From Antedon mediterranea (Eukaryota > Echinodermata > Crinoidea > Comatulida > Antedonidae): 64,000 bases of DNA. The stretch lies in NCBI RefSeq assembly GCF_964355755.1, contig NC_092673.1, positions 20,465,001 to 20,529,000 on the forward strand, in the 5' to 3' direction. The notes beneath the pieces were generated by a model. The model did not search any database and was not told where the DNA came from. It saw only the letters and a program-made list of their open reading frames with translations. Below, piece after piece: positions 22,192 through 33,433 of this stretch; position 1 is the stretch's first letter; each line of letters starts with the position of its first letter. The translations under genes and the position numbers were made by a program.

Positions 22192-25100
22192 TCAGCTCTC
22201 TAGTGTAGACGACAATTCACCATTTTCATTCAGCTCCTGTGAATGAGAAACAACAAAATGAACAGGTACATAGTGTATAATGCATCCAGCTCACATCAGG
22301 ACGGTAGGTGATTCATCTGCGCATGTATAGAATATACAAGCCCTACATTGATGAATGGTGTTTACCCGAAAGCTCTGCTAATTTGGCTGTTTTATTCTAT
22401 CATTTTGATTTACCTTTAAATTGCTTATTTATTTTGTATCTCCATTGAGATCCAGTCAGTGATACCCACAGCATTGTCATTTTTTCAGTAATCTGCCTTT
22501 GGATGTATATAAGGACAGTATATACATGGTACCACTATCAGCAGGTTCACAGCAAAAATTGAAGGAGTAACTTTTTATATACGTAGGCCTACTGTAGTAT
22601 ATTGGGCTCTACAGTTTCCCTAATCATTATTAACATTTTTAAAACATTTTGGGGAGAGCCCAAAAAAGTCTTGGTTTTAAAGAAGAATATTACAAAAAAT
22701 GAAAGCAAACCTTTATGATGTCCAAGCCACCAATCAGATCTCCTTTAAGATATACTTGTGGATACGTTGGCCAATCAGAATACTTTTTCAAGCCTTGCCT
22801 CACATCATTGTCCGTTAGTATATCAAATGTGCCAAATTTAATTCTATAAAAAAACAAAGACTTTTGTAAATTTATTTGGACATTTATGCTCTAGTCTATA
22901 GGCTATTAAAAGTATCAGTTATGTTCAGACGGCCTTAAGTTAGGTCAAAATTATATGTGTGTTTTACTTTTAAAGAGCATCCACACGATGACTAAGGCAA
23001 AGTGAATTAATTTGCCAGCTTTGAAGAAATAGTGTCTACATAACGCTACTATGGTAGCGTGTATGATTGAATTTCTTGTGTAGCATATTTATTCATAAGA
23101 CTTCGGAGTTGAATTGTCTTTGGTAAGGTTGAAGTAACTTAATACAAAGAGTGTTTTCACAGCCACTACCCAGGGCTTACAACAAACAGACTGCTACTTC
23201 AGAGCTTACTTCTGAATCATCGGAACTTAGTATATTGTACAGAAGGGTTTATTTGGGTGTAATCTAATATGGTAACATTGTGTAATCAAATAAGTACCCA
23301 CTAGAAAATGCAAAAAATTGTATCAAAATGCTTGGTAAATTGTAGATCAATAAATTCTACTACAAATAGAAATGTGTTGTAATACAATATTGTTGTGTAT
23401 ATAATAAATGTGGTGGGGCATTTATTTGAGGAAATAAATAAAGGCTATGGAGAAGTGGGATTTTATTCAGTATGATGTTCTATGGAGGACATTTCTTCGA
23501 GGGAGAGTTTATTTGAACAAATACGGTATGTGTGCACTGGAATATGCTTGATTGAAAACTAACTAACAAGTATTATTATTAATAAATTATGAAAATATGA
23601 TAATTACTCATTTTCCTTGAGGATGGTGATGAGTGTACGGCTAAAACCACAACGAGGCTCCTCAGGATCGCCCTTCATGAAAACCATTATTGGACTTTTA
23701 TTTATTATACTTTTTAACCTGAAAAGGTATAAAATAATGATATTACCATACTACTCAACACAATTTAAGAAACACTTGATGTTTTGCCCCCCGAAAACAT
23801 GAAAAACAAAGATTAATATAATCACACTTTGAATAGGCTATTTTGAAGCTTTAATATTAAAGTTATCACTTTCATAGAAAACAAAAAAGAAAAAATAATG
23901 TTTTCACAAAAAGACAAAATAAATGAATAGTAATTTAAATAATAATAAAATAAAATAAAGACTAATCATGATAATCATATTTGAACAGGCCATTTTAAAG
24001 GTTTAATATTACAGTTAATCACAATAAATGATGTTTCACATACAAAAAGACAAAATAAATGGTTTAATAATAATAATACATTTTTGCTTGAAATTACAGG
24101 TCAATCCAATTTTTGGGAAAACTGAAAAAATATTAAGTAACATTAAAATTGCATTTCAACAAAAAAATGTTAAGAAATTATTTTTTCAGGGGGCAATACA
24201 TTTTTATATATAATAGAAAACACGATGCTGATTCAGATAAGTATAGTTTTGTTTGATGAACACCAAAGAGATAAAAGATGAGTAGGTCAATGAATTATCT
24301 GTTGTTTATTATATTTAAAAATACTTGCTCTGCTAATTTTTCTGGCTGTTTTATCATTTTGATTTAGCTTTTCGCTTTTTTTTTGTATCTCTATTGAGAT
24401 CAGCCACTTTTTCAGTAATTTGCCTTTGGATTTATATTTAAAATAATAAATATTTTTTATTTAAACAGATAATTCAATATTAACCACCATTTAAGCTGTT
24501 TTTTAGTTTTATGCCAAAATTGTTTATATCTACCAACCTATCTTCTTTCTTTTGAAATGAAATATACTGGGTAACTTCTTCAGTCAAAGACTGGTCTCCC
24601 AGAGGGCCCAGTTATGATCAGTGGCTGTGATGTACTAATACACCGGGGTAACCCCCTACTCTTCTCGAAAGATGTACTAGGTTCTTTAAAGTGCACACGA
24701 GCTAGATGTGTACACTGGACCTACGGTTTATAGTCCTTATCCGAGAAGACTCGTTCTACCACCAGAACCATGGATTGAGTGAGCCTTGAACCTCTGCCGA
24801 TGTTAGGGCTACGTAATTACGGTTCCACTGTCTTAACCGCTTGGCCACTCACTCACTCACTCATATTCTACCAAATACTATCTCCACCCTCTATTCACCA
24901 GCCTTGTGCCTCTTTTGTTTTGCGCTTGCCTGATATATGTCTATCTATCTTTGTCCAGTACATTGACTTGCACTGATGAAGGGCTACTGTAGTGTTGCCC
25001 GAAAGCTCTGCTTTTCTGGCTTTTTTAATTTATTGTTTTGATTTAGCCTATTGCTTATTTTATTTTGTATCTCCATGGAGATCCAGCCACTGATACCCAC

Positions 25101-28100
25101 AGCATTGTCATTTTTTCAGTATTTTTCCTTTGGATTTATATTTAAAAATAATTATATTTCTTACCGTTTTTCTATACTTTCAACTTTAGGGAGTGTAGAC
25201 TCCAAGTCACCTGACTCTTTCATTTCTTTAATAATATCTAACCCACCAATCAGCTCGCCTTTAACATAAACTTGTGGGTAGGTTGGCCAATCAGATAGCT
25301 TCTTTAATCCTAGAAAGGAATATGAAATAATAATATGTCTGGGTATCTACAAATGAATACTGTACTATATTATGATACCCAGAACTCTTGAACAATAAAT
25401 GGTTATTAAACCCATGTAAAATCATTTCTTAATTCAAAATGGGCTTAGGGCCAATTTACAGAGATGAGCGGTAATGCTAATAATAAATATAGAATCAATG
25501 TTTTTCCTTATGACCATTTACACACAGCACAGACAGCTGTTATATGCAGATTATATGCGAGACAAGCTATGTGGTTTACCGCTTTCTGTTACCGCTCGTC
25601 GTAAATCGGCCTTTATAGTAAACACCAGTATACTTATGCGTCACTTATTTTGGTCTGAATATAGGCCTATTATAAATATTTATAATTACAGGTAGTATTA
25701 CAATCATAATCAATTATTGACATAATTTAACAGAAGCTTTTGGTTTCTTTTGCTGAAATTAATATAATAAACATAAAATAATAAATAAAATAACCTTTAC
25801 CTTGTCTTACACTGTCATCTGTAAGAATATTAAAAGTACTAAACTTAATATTTGACTCATTGAAGATTTGAACCAACTGTTTACTGAATCCACATCTTGG
25901 TTCCTGAGGTGTGCCCTTTATAAAGACCATACAAGTGTCTGCATTTACCAGTCTCTTCAGTTTTGTGTTCAAATCCTGTAGATATATAATCAGACTTGCA
26001 ATGTAAATTCGGCAGTTAATATGTATTGTTGACAAAAACATGAAAGATAAAGATTCATTCAATATCAAACTCTGAATAGGTTATTTTGCATTTTTAATAA
26101 AGTTAATCACTTACATAGAAAAAAAATGGTTAAATTCAACCAAAAACCCATTGGCTGGCAGCCAATTTGTAAATACATTTGTTTTCGATCCAATTTTTTG
26201 GTCAAAATGGATGACTATTATGTGACATTAAAATGGCATACTCAGGGGAAAATGCATCTTTAGTAGGACATTTCTATTGGTTTTATTTTTGACATAAATA
26301 CATTAAACGAACACATCACTGTAATATCAGTGGGATTATAGAGTTCTGCGGTGCTGACGTCACACGGTAGGTGGCGCTGCATGGTTGCTAGCAAACCAAA
26401 AAATGCATTCAACCTGCCTGAGTGACTCCAAGTTAAAAAAAAAAAAAAATATTTGTTTTTAATAATCTACTTAATCTTCAACTACAGTTTAAGTTTAAAA
26501 AAAATCAAGCTAAGATACATAATTTCATAGAAATACAGATCTATACAGTTTATCAACATAGTACAGTAGCGTTGAACGCATTTTTTAGTTGGCTAGCAAC
26601 CATGCAGCGCCATCTATCGTTGTGATGTCACACCGCAGAACTCTATTCAGGGGCGGAGCCAGCATTATAGATTAGGGGCTTGGGGAGGGGGGGCTAAATA
26701 TTTAATGATAAAAACAATCTGTTGAGTTGCAAAAAAAAAAATGTATTTTAATTTTAAAAAGACATTGCTGTTAAATTTTAGGGGATGGGGGTAAAGCCTG
26801 TTTAGCCTCCACCTAAATCCATGGCTGTTGTTGTACATCTACAATGATGATGATGAACTTACCTCTGATGGTTGTGGTGGTGCTGGAGGTGCTGGGCTTG
26901 CTGTATTATCCACGTGATGTTGAACTTTTTTAGTTAATTCTTGTGGATTAGCTCCATCCAGCGAATCAATTTTCTTCTCACTCTATTTTTCACAAAATAA
27001 TATAAGATTTATTATGGTTTAAATTAACTTTCTATTGACTTATGGTTTTTTTCACAAAAGTCATTCACAAAAATTTATATTTGAGTACCGGTAAGTAATA
27101 ACTTGTGGTAAATACTAAATTAAAAAACCAACATATATACAGATTTAGCATTAGCATAGAATAGCATATACTGTATAATTTATATCCCAAGCCAAAATAA
27201 AATTGGAAAAAAACAAAACAACAAAACAACTATGTTATAAGAAAAAAATACAGTAATTGAAATGTGTTAAAGAGATAATTAATATGTAAAATAAAAGGAA
27301 TGCAGTACTATTGTGTAGGGAAAACATAAAAACAAAAAACAACGGAAAATGTCATAAAAAAGAATTGTATGTAAACAGATGATAACCCAAAAATGTCATA
27401 ACCCATGAACTATCAGGTAATCAACTAACTACCAATAGCGAAATGGTTTTTTTTTTCATGAATATTAAGCCACTCATCTAGAACCAGAAGAGTCATAAAT
27501 ATGTTACTTTATAGTTTTAAACTTTTATTACAAAACTGGTATCGTTTTACAGATGAATGGGAACAGCTACTATACAGTAACAGGAGAAACTTCAATAACC
27601 TTTCATTCATATCAACAGAGAAAAAAACATTTTACTCAATTCTTGTATTGAAAACCGAACTAGAAAAATGAAACCGAGAATAAGAATACAGTATATTGAA
27701 ATTGGAGACATAAGCTCATTACCTTGATAAAAACAAACGAAGGGACAGCAGTAATAGAATACCGATGAGATATTTCTGCAACACTCTCAGCTTCAATCTG
27801 CAAGATAAAGAATAATTTACATTTTTTAAGGTGTCACTCAAAATAATTCATAGAATAAAAAATATATAGTTTGCTAACCGTCATCAAATTGACTTTTTTT
27901 TTCTATTCATCTGTAAATTGTATGAATATTATAAAGTAAGAGACAAGGGTATAGCAACATATCCACCATGTATATAATTATATTATTATTTATGTAAAAA
28001 ATTTCATCATGATATGTAGTGTCCTGATGTACGGTGTCATTGATATATTTTTTTAAATAATTATTCAAAAAAGTTTTCGTTGAATATGCCATTTATTGTC

Positions 28101-30245
28101 ACATATTGGTTCACTACTCTTACCAAAAATCGAATTGGAAAAAAAACTATTTACCTGAAAAAAACTAAATTCAACACAAAAAATAAATGGAAGTAAATTG
28201 TTTTTGATTGAATTTAACCATTTATTTTGACTTTAAATAAGTGAAAACATTATTTTATTTTTTATTGCGGAAATGATGAACATTATTAAAACTGCAAAAT
28301 GGCCTATTTAAAGTGTTTTTAAATTATCTGCATTTTTCATATTTTTGGGGAACAATACATCTTTAATTATATAAAACAATATAGATTCTCATTTTGCAAT
28401 AAAATTGTAAAAAAATGTACACAGACATACAGGTACTACAACAGGTACTGTATATCAAAATACACATTAATGTTCAATTTTAAATTATGTATACAGTGTA
28501 CTTACTTTTAAAAAGGAAGTTTGTAAAAATCTAGTGGATAACTCTTTGACAACAGAGTCCATAACCTGACATTGTGGAGCCCAGTCAGCTCTGAAGTATG
28601 CCACAACCAATGCACTATAAACAATAAGAAACACCGCATATGCTATTTAGGAATCTCCTGTTCTCGAAAAGGCTTTGTAGGATAGAATAGTCTAGCTAAT
28701 GGGTTGTTCCATTTAGGGCAATTTTTTTTTATATTTTTTATTTATTCCACATTTATTTAGTCATCAATTACATCATAATTGCAATACAACTGATAACAAG
28801 GATCCTGCATAGCTGTAGTTTTGTTTTTTTTGTAGGACCCTTTTACATAGAACAATATAAGTAAATAGAATTTAGATAAAAAAACAGTCATTTCCCAATG
28901 GAGTAGACGTGTGCCCTTAACATGTTAGAAAGGTAAAATCTTTTCTATACTGTAGAGGAGATACATTTACATTACATAAAAAAAGCTCTAAAAACACAGG
29001 ACTGATAATCAAAATGTATTATTTTATCTTTGTTTGTGCTAATACGTATACAAATGTAGTTTGCGGATTTCATACCATTTTCTTCTAATCTTTTCTTAAA
29101 GTTTTTTAAATTAATATTTTATTTGTTACTATGCTCTTTAGTAGGTCATACAGGTAGTTTGGATAGGGCACTGCGTGAATATGGCTCTGTTGTGAAGTGA
29201 GACATGACAACAGTCTGTGTGACTTTACAACCCTGTACTTCTGATGCAGTGTTTGAATGCAAAAACTGACGGATAGGATAGGATTCTTTGGTTATCGGTT
29301 CTTTGGTACTATGGTGTGGGCTTGTTACTGTCAGCACTCAGCAGACAACTTACTGTGGATGGTCATTGTTCACTAGATATAATACAGGACGAGTAGGCTG
29401 CGGTTGGTTAGTATTTGCATTTGAGGTTTCCTATTTAAAAGCGTTAAAGTTGAAAACAAATCAAAACCAGAATAATGACTAAAAATGTTCATGTTCAAAG
29501 TGTTAATCAACAATTTTAAAGTGGTCATCCATTTTGCAACAAGGAGCAGTTTTGTCAAGATTCAAGGACAGGCTTTGAAAAAATTTTAATATTTTATCAC
29601 TAGGCCTAGCGATAAAATAAAAGTGATATACCATAATAAAATCCTAGTATTTATTTCGGATATATAATGCTGTCTCAATTGCAGTTTTAATATTAATGTG
29701 TCAAAAATTGAAATTGAGATACAACAGAGCAAAAACAAAAATTAAAAAAAACAATTTTCCAATTCAACAACTTGCTCAAAAATGTTAAAGTATCAATTTT
29801 CGATATATTATTTATAATTCAACACAAATGGTGTAAAACCTGTCAAAAGTGCTGCAGGTTGTATTTTAGAATGATTGATAATTGAAGCAGGTGCGAGAAG
29901 TGCAGAAACATTACGTTTTATCATGTTAGTTTGCCGTCAAGACAAAAACATAAACAAATTACAATATGGACCGAAACGACTTAAGTTTAGATCATTCACT
30001 CTGAAACCACCTAGGCCTAACTCCTGCTGCCCATTTAAAGACCAGACGGGTTAGACCTTCACATGCCTAGCAGCTTAACAATGATAACAGAGCAAAATAC
30101 AGCAATTTATTCTTATTTTGTAATTGAAATCGGCACACAAATACTTAATGATGGTACTATAGTTGAATTACCTTCCTGCATTTTGTGTACTTTCGTTGAA
30201 ATCTTTTTCTGTTGAAACGATTTTCACGTTGTCAGTGGCCGCCAT
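22192..30245 (-). CDS. GLRX3: Glutaredoxin-3 (PICOT), complete 9-exon coding sequence
   Basis: Exons in transcript order: 30245-30172, 28614-28506, 27797-27723, 26982-26863, 25975-25801, 25309-25165, 23718-23608, 22843-22711, 22236-22192. They total 987 nt, giving 328 residues plus stop, close to the 335 of the human protein. A thioredoxin-like domain comes first, with WAPQC at 36-40, the degenerate active site usual for this family. A Pro-rich linker ([12 protein letters not shown]) follows, then two monothiol glutaredoxin domains with CGFS at 154-157 and 256-259. Each has the family's WPTYPQVY and GELIGGLDI / GDLIGGLDI motifs. GLRX3 binds bridging [2Fe-2S] clusters with glutathione and supplies cytosolic Fe-S delivery with BolA-type partners. 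Exon 8 ends at a weak donor (GTTTGC); the last exon, 14 codons, reads [14 protein letters not shown], matching the family C-terminus. Introns carry many repeats. Confidence 0.96.
22290..22515 (+). repeat. Dispersed repeat family E, copy E2, in the last GLRX3 intron
   Basis: It contains TTGATGAATGGTGTTTACCC, GAAAGCTCTGCTAATTTGGC, TATCTCCATTGAGATCCAGT and a T-run with CAGTAATCTGCCTTTGGAT. The GATGAA...CCCGAAAGCTCTGC arrangement resembles 3' parts of some retroelements, but no coding capacity remains. Confidence 0.6.
24325..24445 (+). repeat. Dispersed repeat family E, fragment E3
   Basis: It shares GCTCTGCTAATTTTTCTGGC, TATCTCTATTGAGATC and CAGTAATTTGCCTTTGGATT with E2 and E4. It lies in GLRX3 intron 6. 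Confidence 0.6.
24592..24862 (-). mobile_element. tRNA-derived SINE-like repeat, family D copy 2
   Basis: On the minus strand a tRNA-like head is clear: A box TGGCCAAGCGGTTAAGAC (24852-24830 region) and a B-box-like GGTTCAAGGCTC. The conserved body follows (CCATGGTTCTGGTGGTAGAA, CTAGCTCGTGTGCACTTTAA, TAGTACATCTTTCGAGAAG), and the end is at CTGGGCCCTCTGGGAGACC. It is the better preserved of the two family D copies and lies in GLRX3 intron 6. The head resembles Leu/Ser-type tRNAs. Confidence 0.75.
24895..25150 (+). repeat. Dispersed repeat family E, copy E4
   Basis: The longest E copy. It contains GCACTGATGAAGGGCTACTG, then TTGCCCGAAAGCTCTGCTTT, TATCTCCATGGAGATCCAGC, CACTGATACCCACAGCATTG and CCTTTGGATTTATATT. 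It starts directly after SINE-like copy D2 and stops close to GLRX3 exon 6 (25165-25309). Confidence 0.65.
25448..25612. repeat. MITE-like TIR element, family H copy 2, in GLRX3 intron 5
   Basis: The left end GGGCCAATTTACAGAGATGA continues into GCGGTAA. The right end GTTACCGCTCGTCGTAAATC continues into GGCC. These are inverted near-matches flanked by TTA on each side (25445-25447 and 25613-25615). The interior is non-coding. Confidence 0.7.
26338..26646. repeat. 309-bp MITE with ~65-bp inverted repeats in GLRX3 intron 4
   Basis: The left arm starts ATAGAGTTCTGCGGTGCTGA and runs through GGTGGCGCTGCATGGTTGCT to about 26405. The right arm mirrors it: TTGGCTAGCAACCATGCAGC, then ATGTCACACCGCAGAACTCT, ending at 26646. 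The arms are about 85-90 percent alike by eye, and the central part is AT-rich. Target duplication is not obvious. Confidence 0.8.
26648..26815. repeat. Possible hAT-like MITE fragment
   Basis: It begins CAGGGGCGGAGCCAGCATTA, a terminus frequent in short hAT-type elements, followed by G-rich tracts. A mirrored right end is poor (AGCCTCCACCTAAATCCATGG), so borders and type are weak. It directly follows the 309-bp MITE. Confidence 0.35.
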
Positions 30246-30248
30246 GTT
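30238..30248 (-). promoter_or_regulatory. YY1-type motif overlapping the GLRX3 start codon
   Basis: The minus strand reads AACATGGCGGC, with the ATG of the motif being the translation start. This matches the AANATGGCGGC consensus commonly placed just downstream of transcription starts. It is seen directly; function is inferred from consensus only. It would place transcription start only a short way upstream. Confidence 0.4.
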
Positions 30249-30634
30249 TCGATTTTCACAAACCTTCGCGCCACCTCCTTGGTAGCTAGAGGTATATTTG
30301 CGGGATATTTAAAGTAAAGGCCGGAGGAATTCACATGACTTTGCCTCGGGGCTTATATCAGTAAAAAATAAAACATTTTCATGTATATTAGGTCAGGTTT
30401 AAAAGCTTTACTGTTGAGAAGTGTGTGAGAAAGGCGCAGCTGAGGAAAGAATGGAAATTCATGACAGCCAATCTGTTTCGAGCGGAGGACACAGACAGGT
30501 GACAGGTGATATGTCACATGTGTCTAGCTCTCCAGAACCAGCTCTGTACCATGGTTAGGAGGACTGAGCTAAGAACATTTTGAAAACAAGAGCTGCTAGA
30601 TCTTCATAAATTGCAATTTGTACTTTGAATGCCA
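30246..30634. other. GLRX3 upstream region
   Basis: It contains the presumed GLRX3 promoter, with a small CpG-bearing patch (CCTTCGCGCCACC near 30264-30276) and no clear TATA box. Nothing else is recognised between this and the hAT-like element that starts at 30643. Confidence 0.5.
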
Positions 30635-30642
30635 GACCTATA

Positions 30643-33425
30643 CAGGGGTGGCGCCAGGATCTTCCCGACGCGGGGGCTACATTCCCCGACGAGGGGGCTA
30701 TGCGAGCGAAGCGAGCATCACTAGGCTGGGGGCCAGGGGGCCGCCAAGGGCCCCCGGTGGGGTCGAGGGGGCGATTCCCCCGGAAGCAACGCGTTCTAGC
30801 GTCATTTGAGGTCTTTTTAATCAGATTTAGGGTAGCCATTTTTTCCATTTTTTTATAATGCATAAATAAAATACTGCGTGCAAAAAAACGATGCGCGATG
30901 ACTGTTTCAATCCATATTTTTCAATTTAAAAAATAAAAGTTCAAAGAAAATTTAGAAAAATAGAGTTGGAGGTCCCGGAAATTGGACTTATTATACTTCA
31001 AAACATGAAACAAAATATATAAGTGCCTATCAAGGTTGTGACTGAGCTAAGAAATGTTTGAAAAATAGAGATGTTAGGTCCCGGAAAATGCACTTCTTGT
31101 ACTTCGAAATATGACCAGCTTTATTGTTGGGGCTGAGCTAAGAAACTGTTTAAAACTAGAGCTGCAGGTCTTCAAAAAATTGCATTTTATACTTCGGAAA
31201 CATCAGGCCTAGAGGCTTAAAAAACGCAAGCGTAGACCTTTTTCAGTCGGGGAAATAAGTTTATTCCTTCCAAGTGTATGCGTGCGTAATATCTGGACTT
31301 CCGAGTGGTGAGAAATTCATGACATACAGGACATTGAAAATGTAATAACTTAGTTATAATAAGATGTTGGCTAAGCGAAATGGCATGTTTTTTTGTTTAG
31401 TAATGGATGAAAAATTTATTTTAGGTGCCCCACGGTACAGAAGGTTACTTGTAAATTAAAAAATTGGTGAACGTACGAACAATTAACATAATTCGTTTTT
31501 GCTGTAGTGTAGCGTACGTCGACGCAGTACACGACGTAACCGTCAGTAAACTTCGCCTGGAAAATAACTACAGTACACATTTTGGTCCCTGGATGGAACA
31601 TGATATCACGCGTCTCGACCCAACGTTGAACGATTCGTACAAAGGGATACCGCCAGACAAGTGCGAACCTGGCTATTGTTTAGTAGTAAGTTAGATCGCT
31701 GGCAATAATGAATATAATATCACTCTGACGTACTCTTACGGTCAATGAAACGTCGCGGTTTTCTAGGCGCTGAAGCTAGCTACGAAGTAAACGCGAACGC
31801 TTTTTACTGTATATTATATTCCCCGACAAAAAGTACCCGTGTTCCCTTCGGTAACCGTCGGTAAACTTCGCCTGGAAAATAACTACATTACACATTTTGG
31901 TCCCTGGATGGAACTTGATATCACGCGTCTCGACCCAACGTTGAACGATTCGTACAAAGTGATACCGCCAGACAGGGGTGGCGCCAGGATCTTCCCGACG
32001 CGGGGGCTACATTCCCCGACGAGGGGGCTATGCGAGCATCACGAGGCTGGGGGCCAGGTGGCCGCCAAGGGCCCCCGGTGGGGGTCCAGGGGGCGAAGCC
32101 CCCGGAAGCAACGCGTTCTAGCGTCATTTGAGGTCATTTTAATCAGATTTAGGGTAGCCATTTTTTCCATTTTTTATAATGCATAAATAAAATACTGCGT
32201 GCAAAAAAACGATGCGCGATGACTGTTTCATTCAATCCATATTTTTCAATTTAAAAAATAAAAGTTCAAAGAAAATTTAGAAAAATAGAGTTGGAGGTCC
32301 CGGAAATTGGACTTATTATACTTCAAAACATGAAACAAAATATATAAGTCCCTATCATGGTTGTGACTGAGCTAAGAAATGTTTGAAAAATAGAGATGTT
32401 AGGTCCCGGAAAATGCACTTCTTGTACTTATTCCTCCCAAGTGTATGCGTGCGTACCATCTGGACTTCCGAGTGGTGAGAAATTCATGACATACAGGACA
32501 TTGAAAATGTAATAACTTAGCTATAATAAGATGTTGGCTAAGCGAAAATGGCATGTTTTTTGGTTTAGTAATAGATGAAAAATTTATTTTAGGTGCCCCA
32601 CGGTACAGAAGGTTACTTGTAAATTAAAAAATTGGTGAACATACGAACAATTAACATAATTCGTTTTTGCTGTAGTGTAGCGTACGTCGACGCAGTACAC
32701 GACGTAACCGTCAGTAAACTTCGCCTGGAAAATAACTACAGTACACATTTTGGTCGCTGGATGGAACATGATATCACGCGTCTCGACCCAACGTTGAACG
32801 ATTCGTACAAATAGATACCGCCAGACAAGTGCGAACCTAGCTATTGTTTTCTATAGTAAGTTAGATCGCTGGCAATAATGAATGCATATAAAGTGCATAA
32901 TATCACTCTGACGTACTCTCACGGTCAATGAAACGTCGCGCGGTTTTCTAGGCGCTGAAGCTAGCTACGAAGTGAACGCGAACGTTTTTTACTGTATATT
33001 ATATTCCCCGACAAAAAGTACCCGTGTTCCCTTCGGTAACCGTCGGTAAACTTCGCCTGGAAAAAAACTACATTACACATTTTGGTCCCTGGATGGAACT
33101 TGATATCACGCGTCTCGACCCAACCTTGAACGATTCGTACAAAGGGATACCGCCAGACAAGTGCGTACCTAGCTAATGTTTAGTAGTAAGTTAGATCGCT
33201 GGCAATAAATGAATGCATAAAAGTGCATAATAGCCCTCTGACGTACTCTCACGGTCAATGGAACGTCGTGGTTTTCTAGGCACTGAAGCTATGAAGTGAA
33301 CGTGAACGTTTTTTACTGTATATTATATTCCCCGACAAAAAGTACCCGTGTTCCCCGACGGGGGGGCTAGGCTCCCCGACGAGGGGGCTAGAGCCCCCGT
33401 AGCCCCCCCGCTGGCGCCACCACTG
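30643..33425. mobile_element. 2.78-kb non-autonomous hAT-like composite element
   Basis: The left end is CAGGGGTGGCGCCAG and the right end is CTGGCGCCACCACTG, inverted repeats with one mismatch. The element is flanked by the perfect 8-bp duplication GACCTATA (30635-30642 and 33426-33433). CAG termini and an 8-bp duplication are hAT hallmarks. The inside is modular. A GC-rich head (30643-~31110, with GGGGGC/GCCCCC hairpins) recurs from 31974, including an internal copy of the left terminus. A CTTCGCCTGGAAAATAACTA-bearing subunit recurs four times (about 31550, 31868, 32718 and 33052). No transposase is encoded; the short frames in the region are repeat by-products. Confidence 0.88.
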
Positions 33426-33433
33426 GACCTATA

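Noticed and set aside
30555-32814. Open frames in the hAT-like element (for example 30625-30858, 31464-31694, 31839-32186)
   Set aside because: They repeat in the duplicated modules, have GC-rich hairpin-derived composition, and match no transposase motif.
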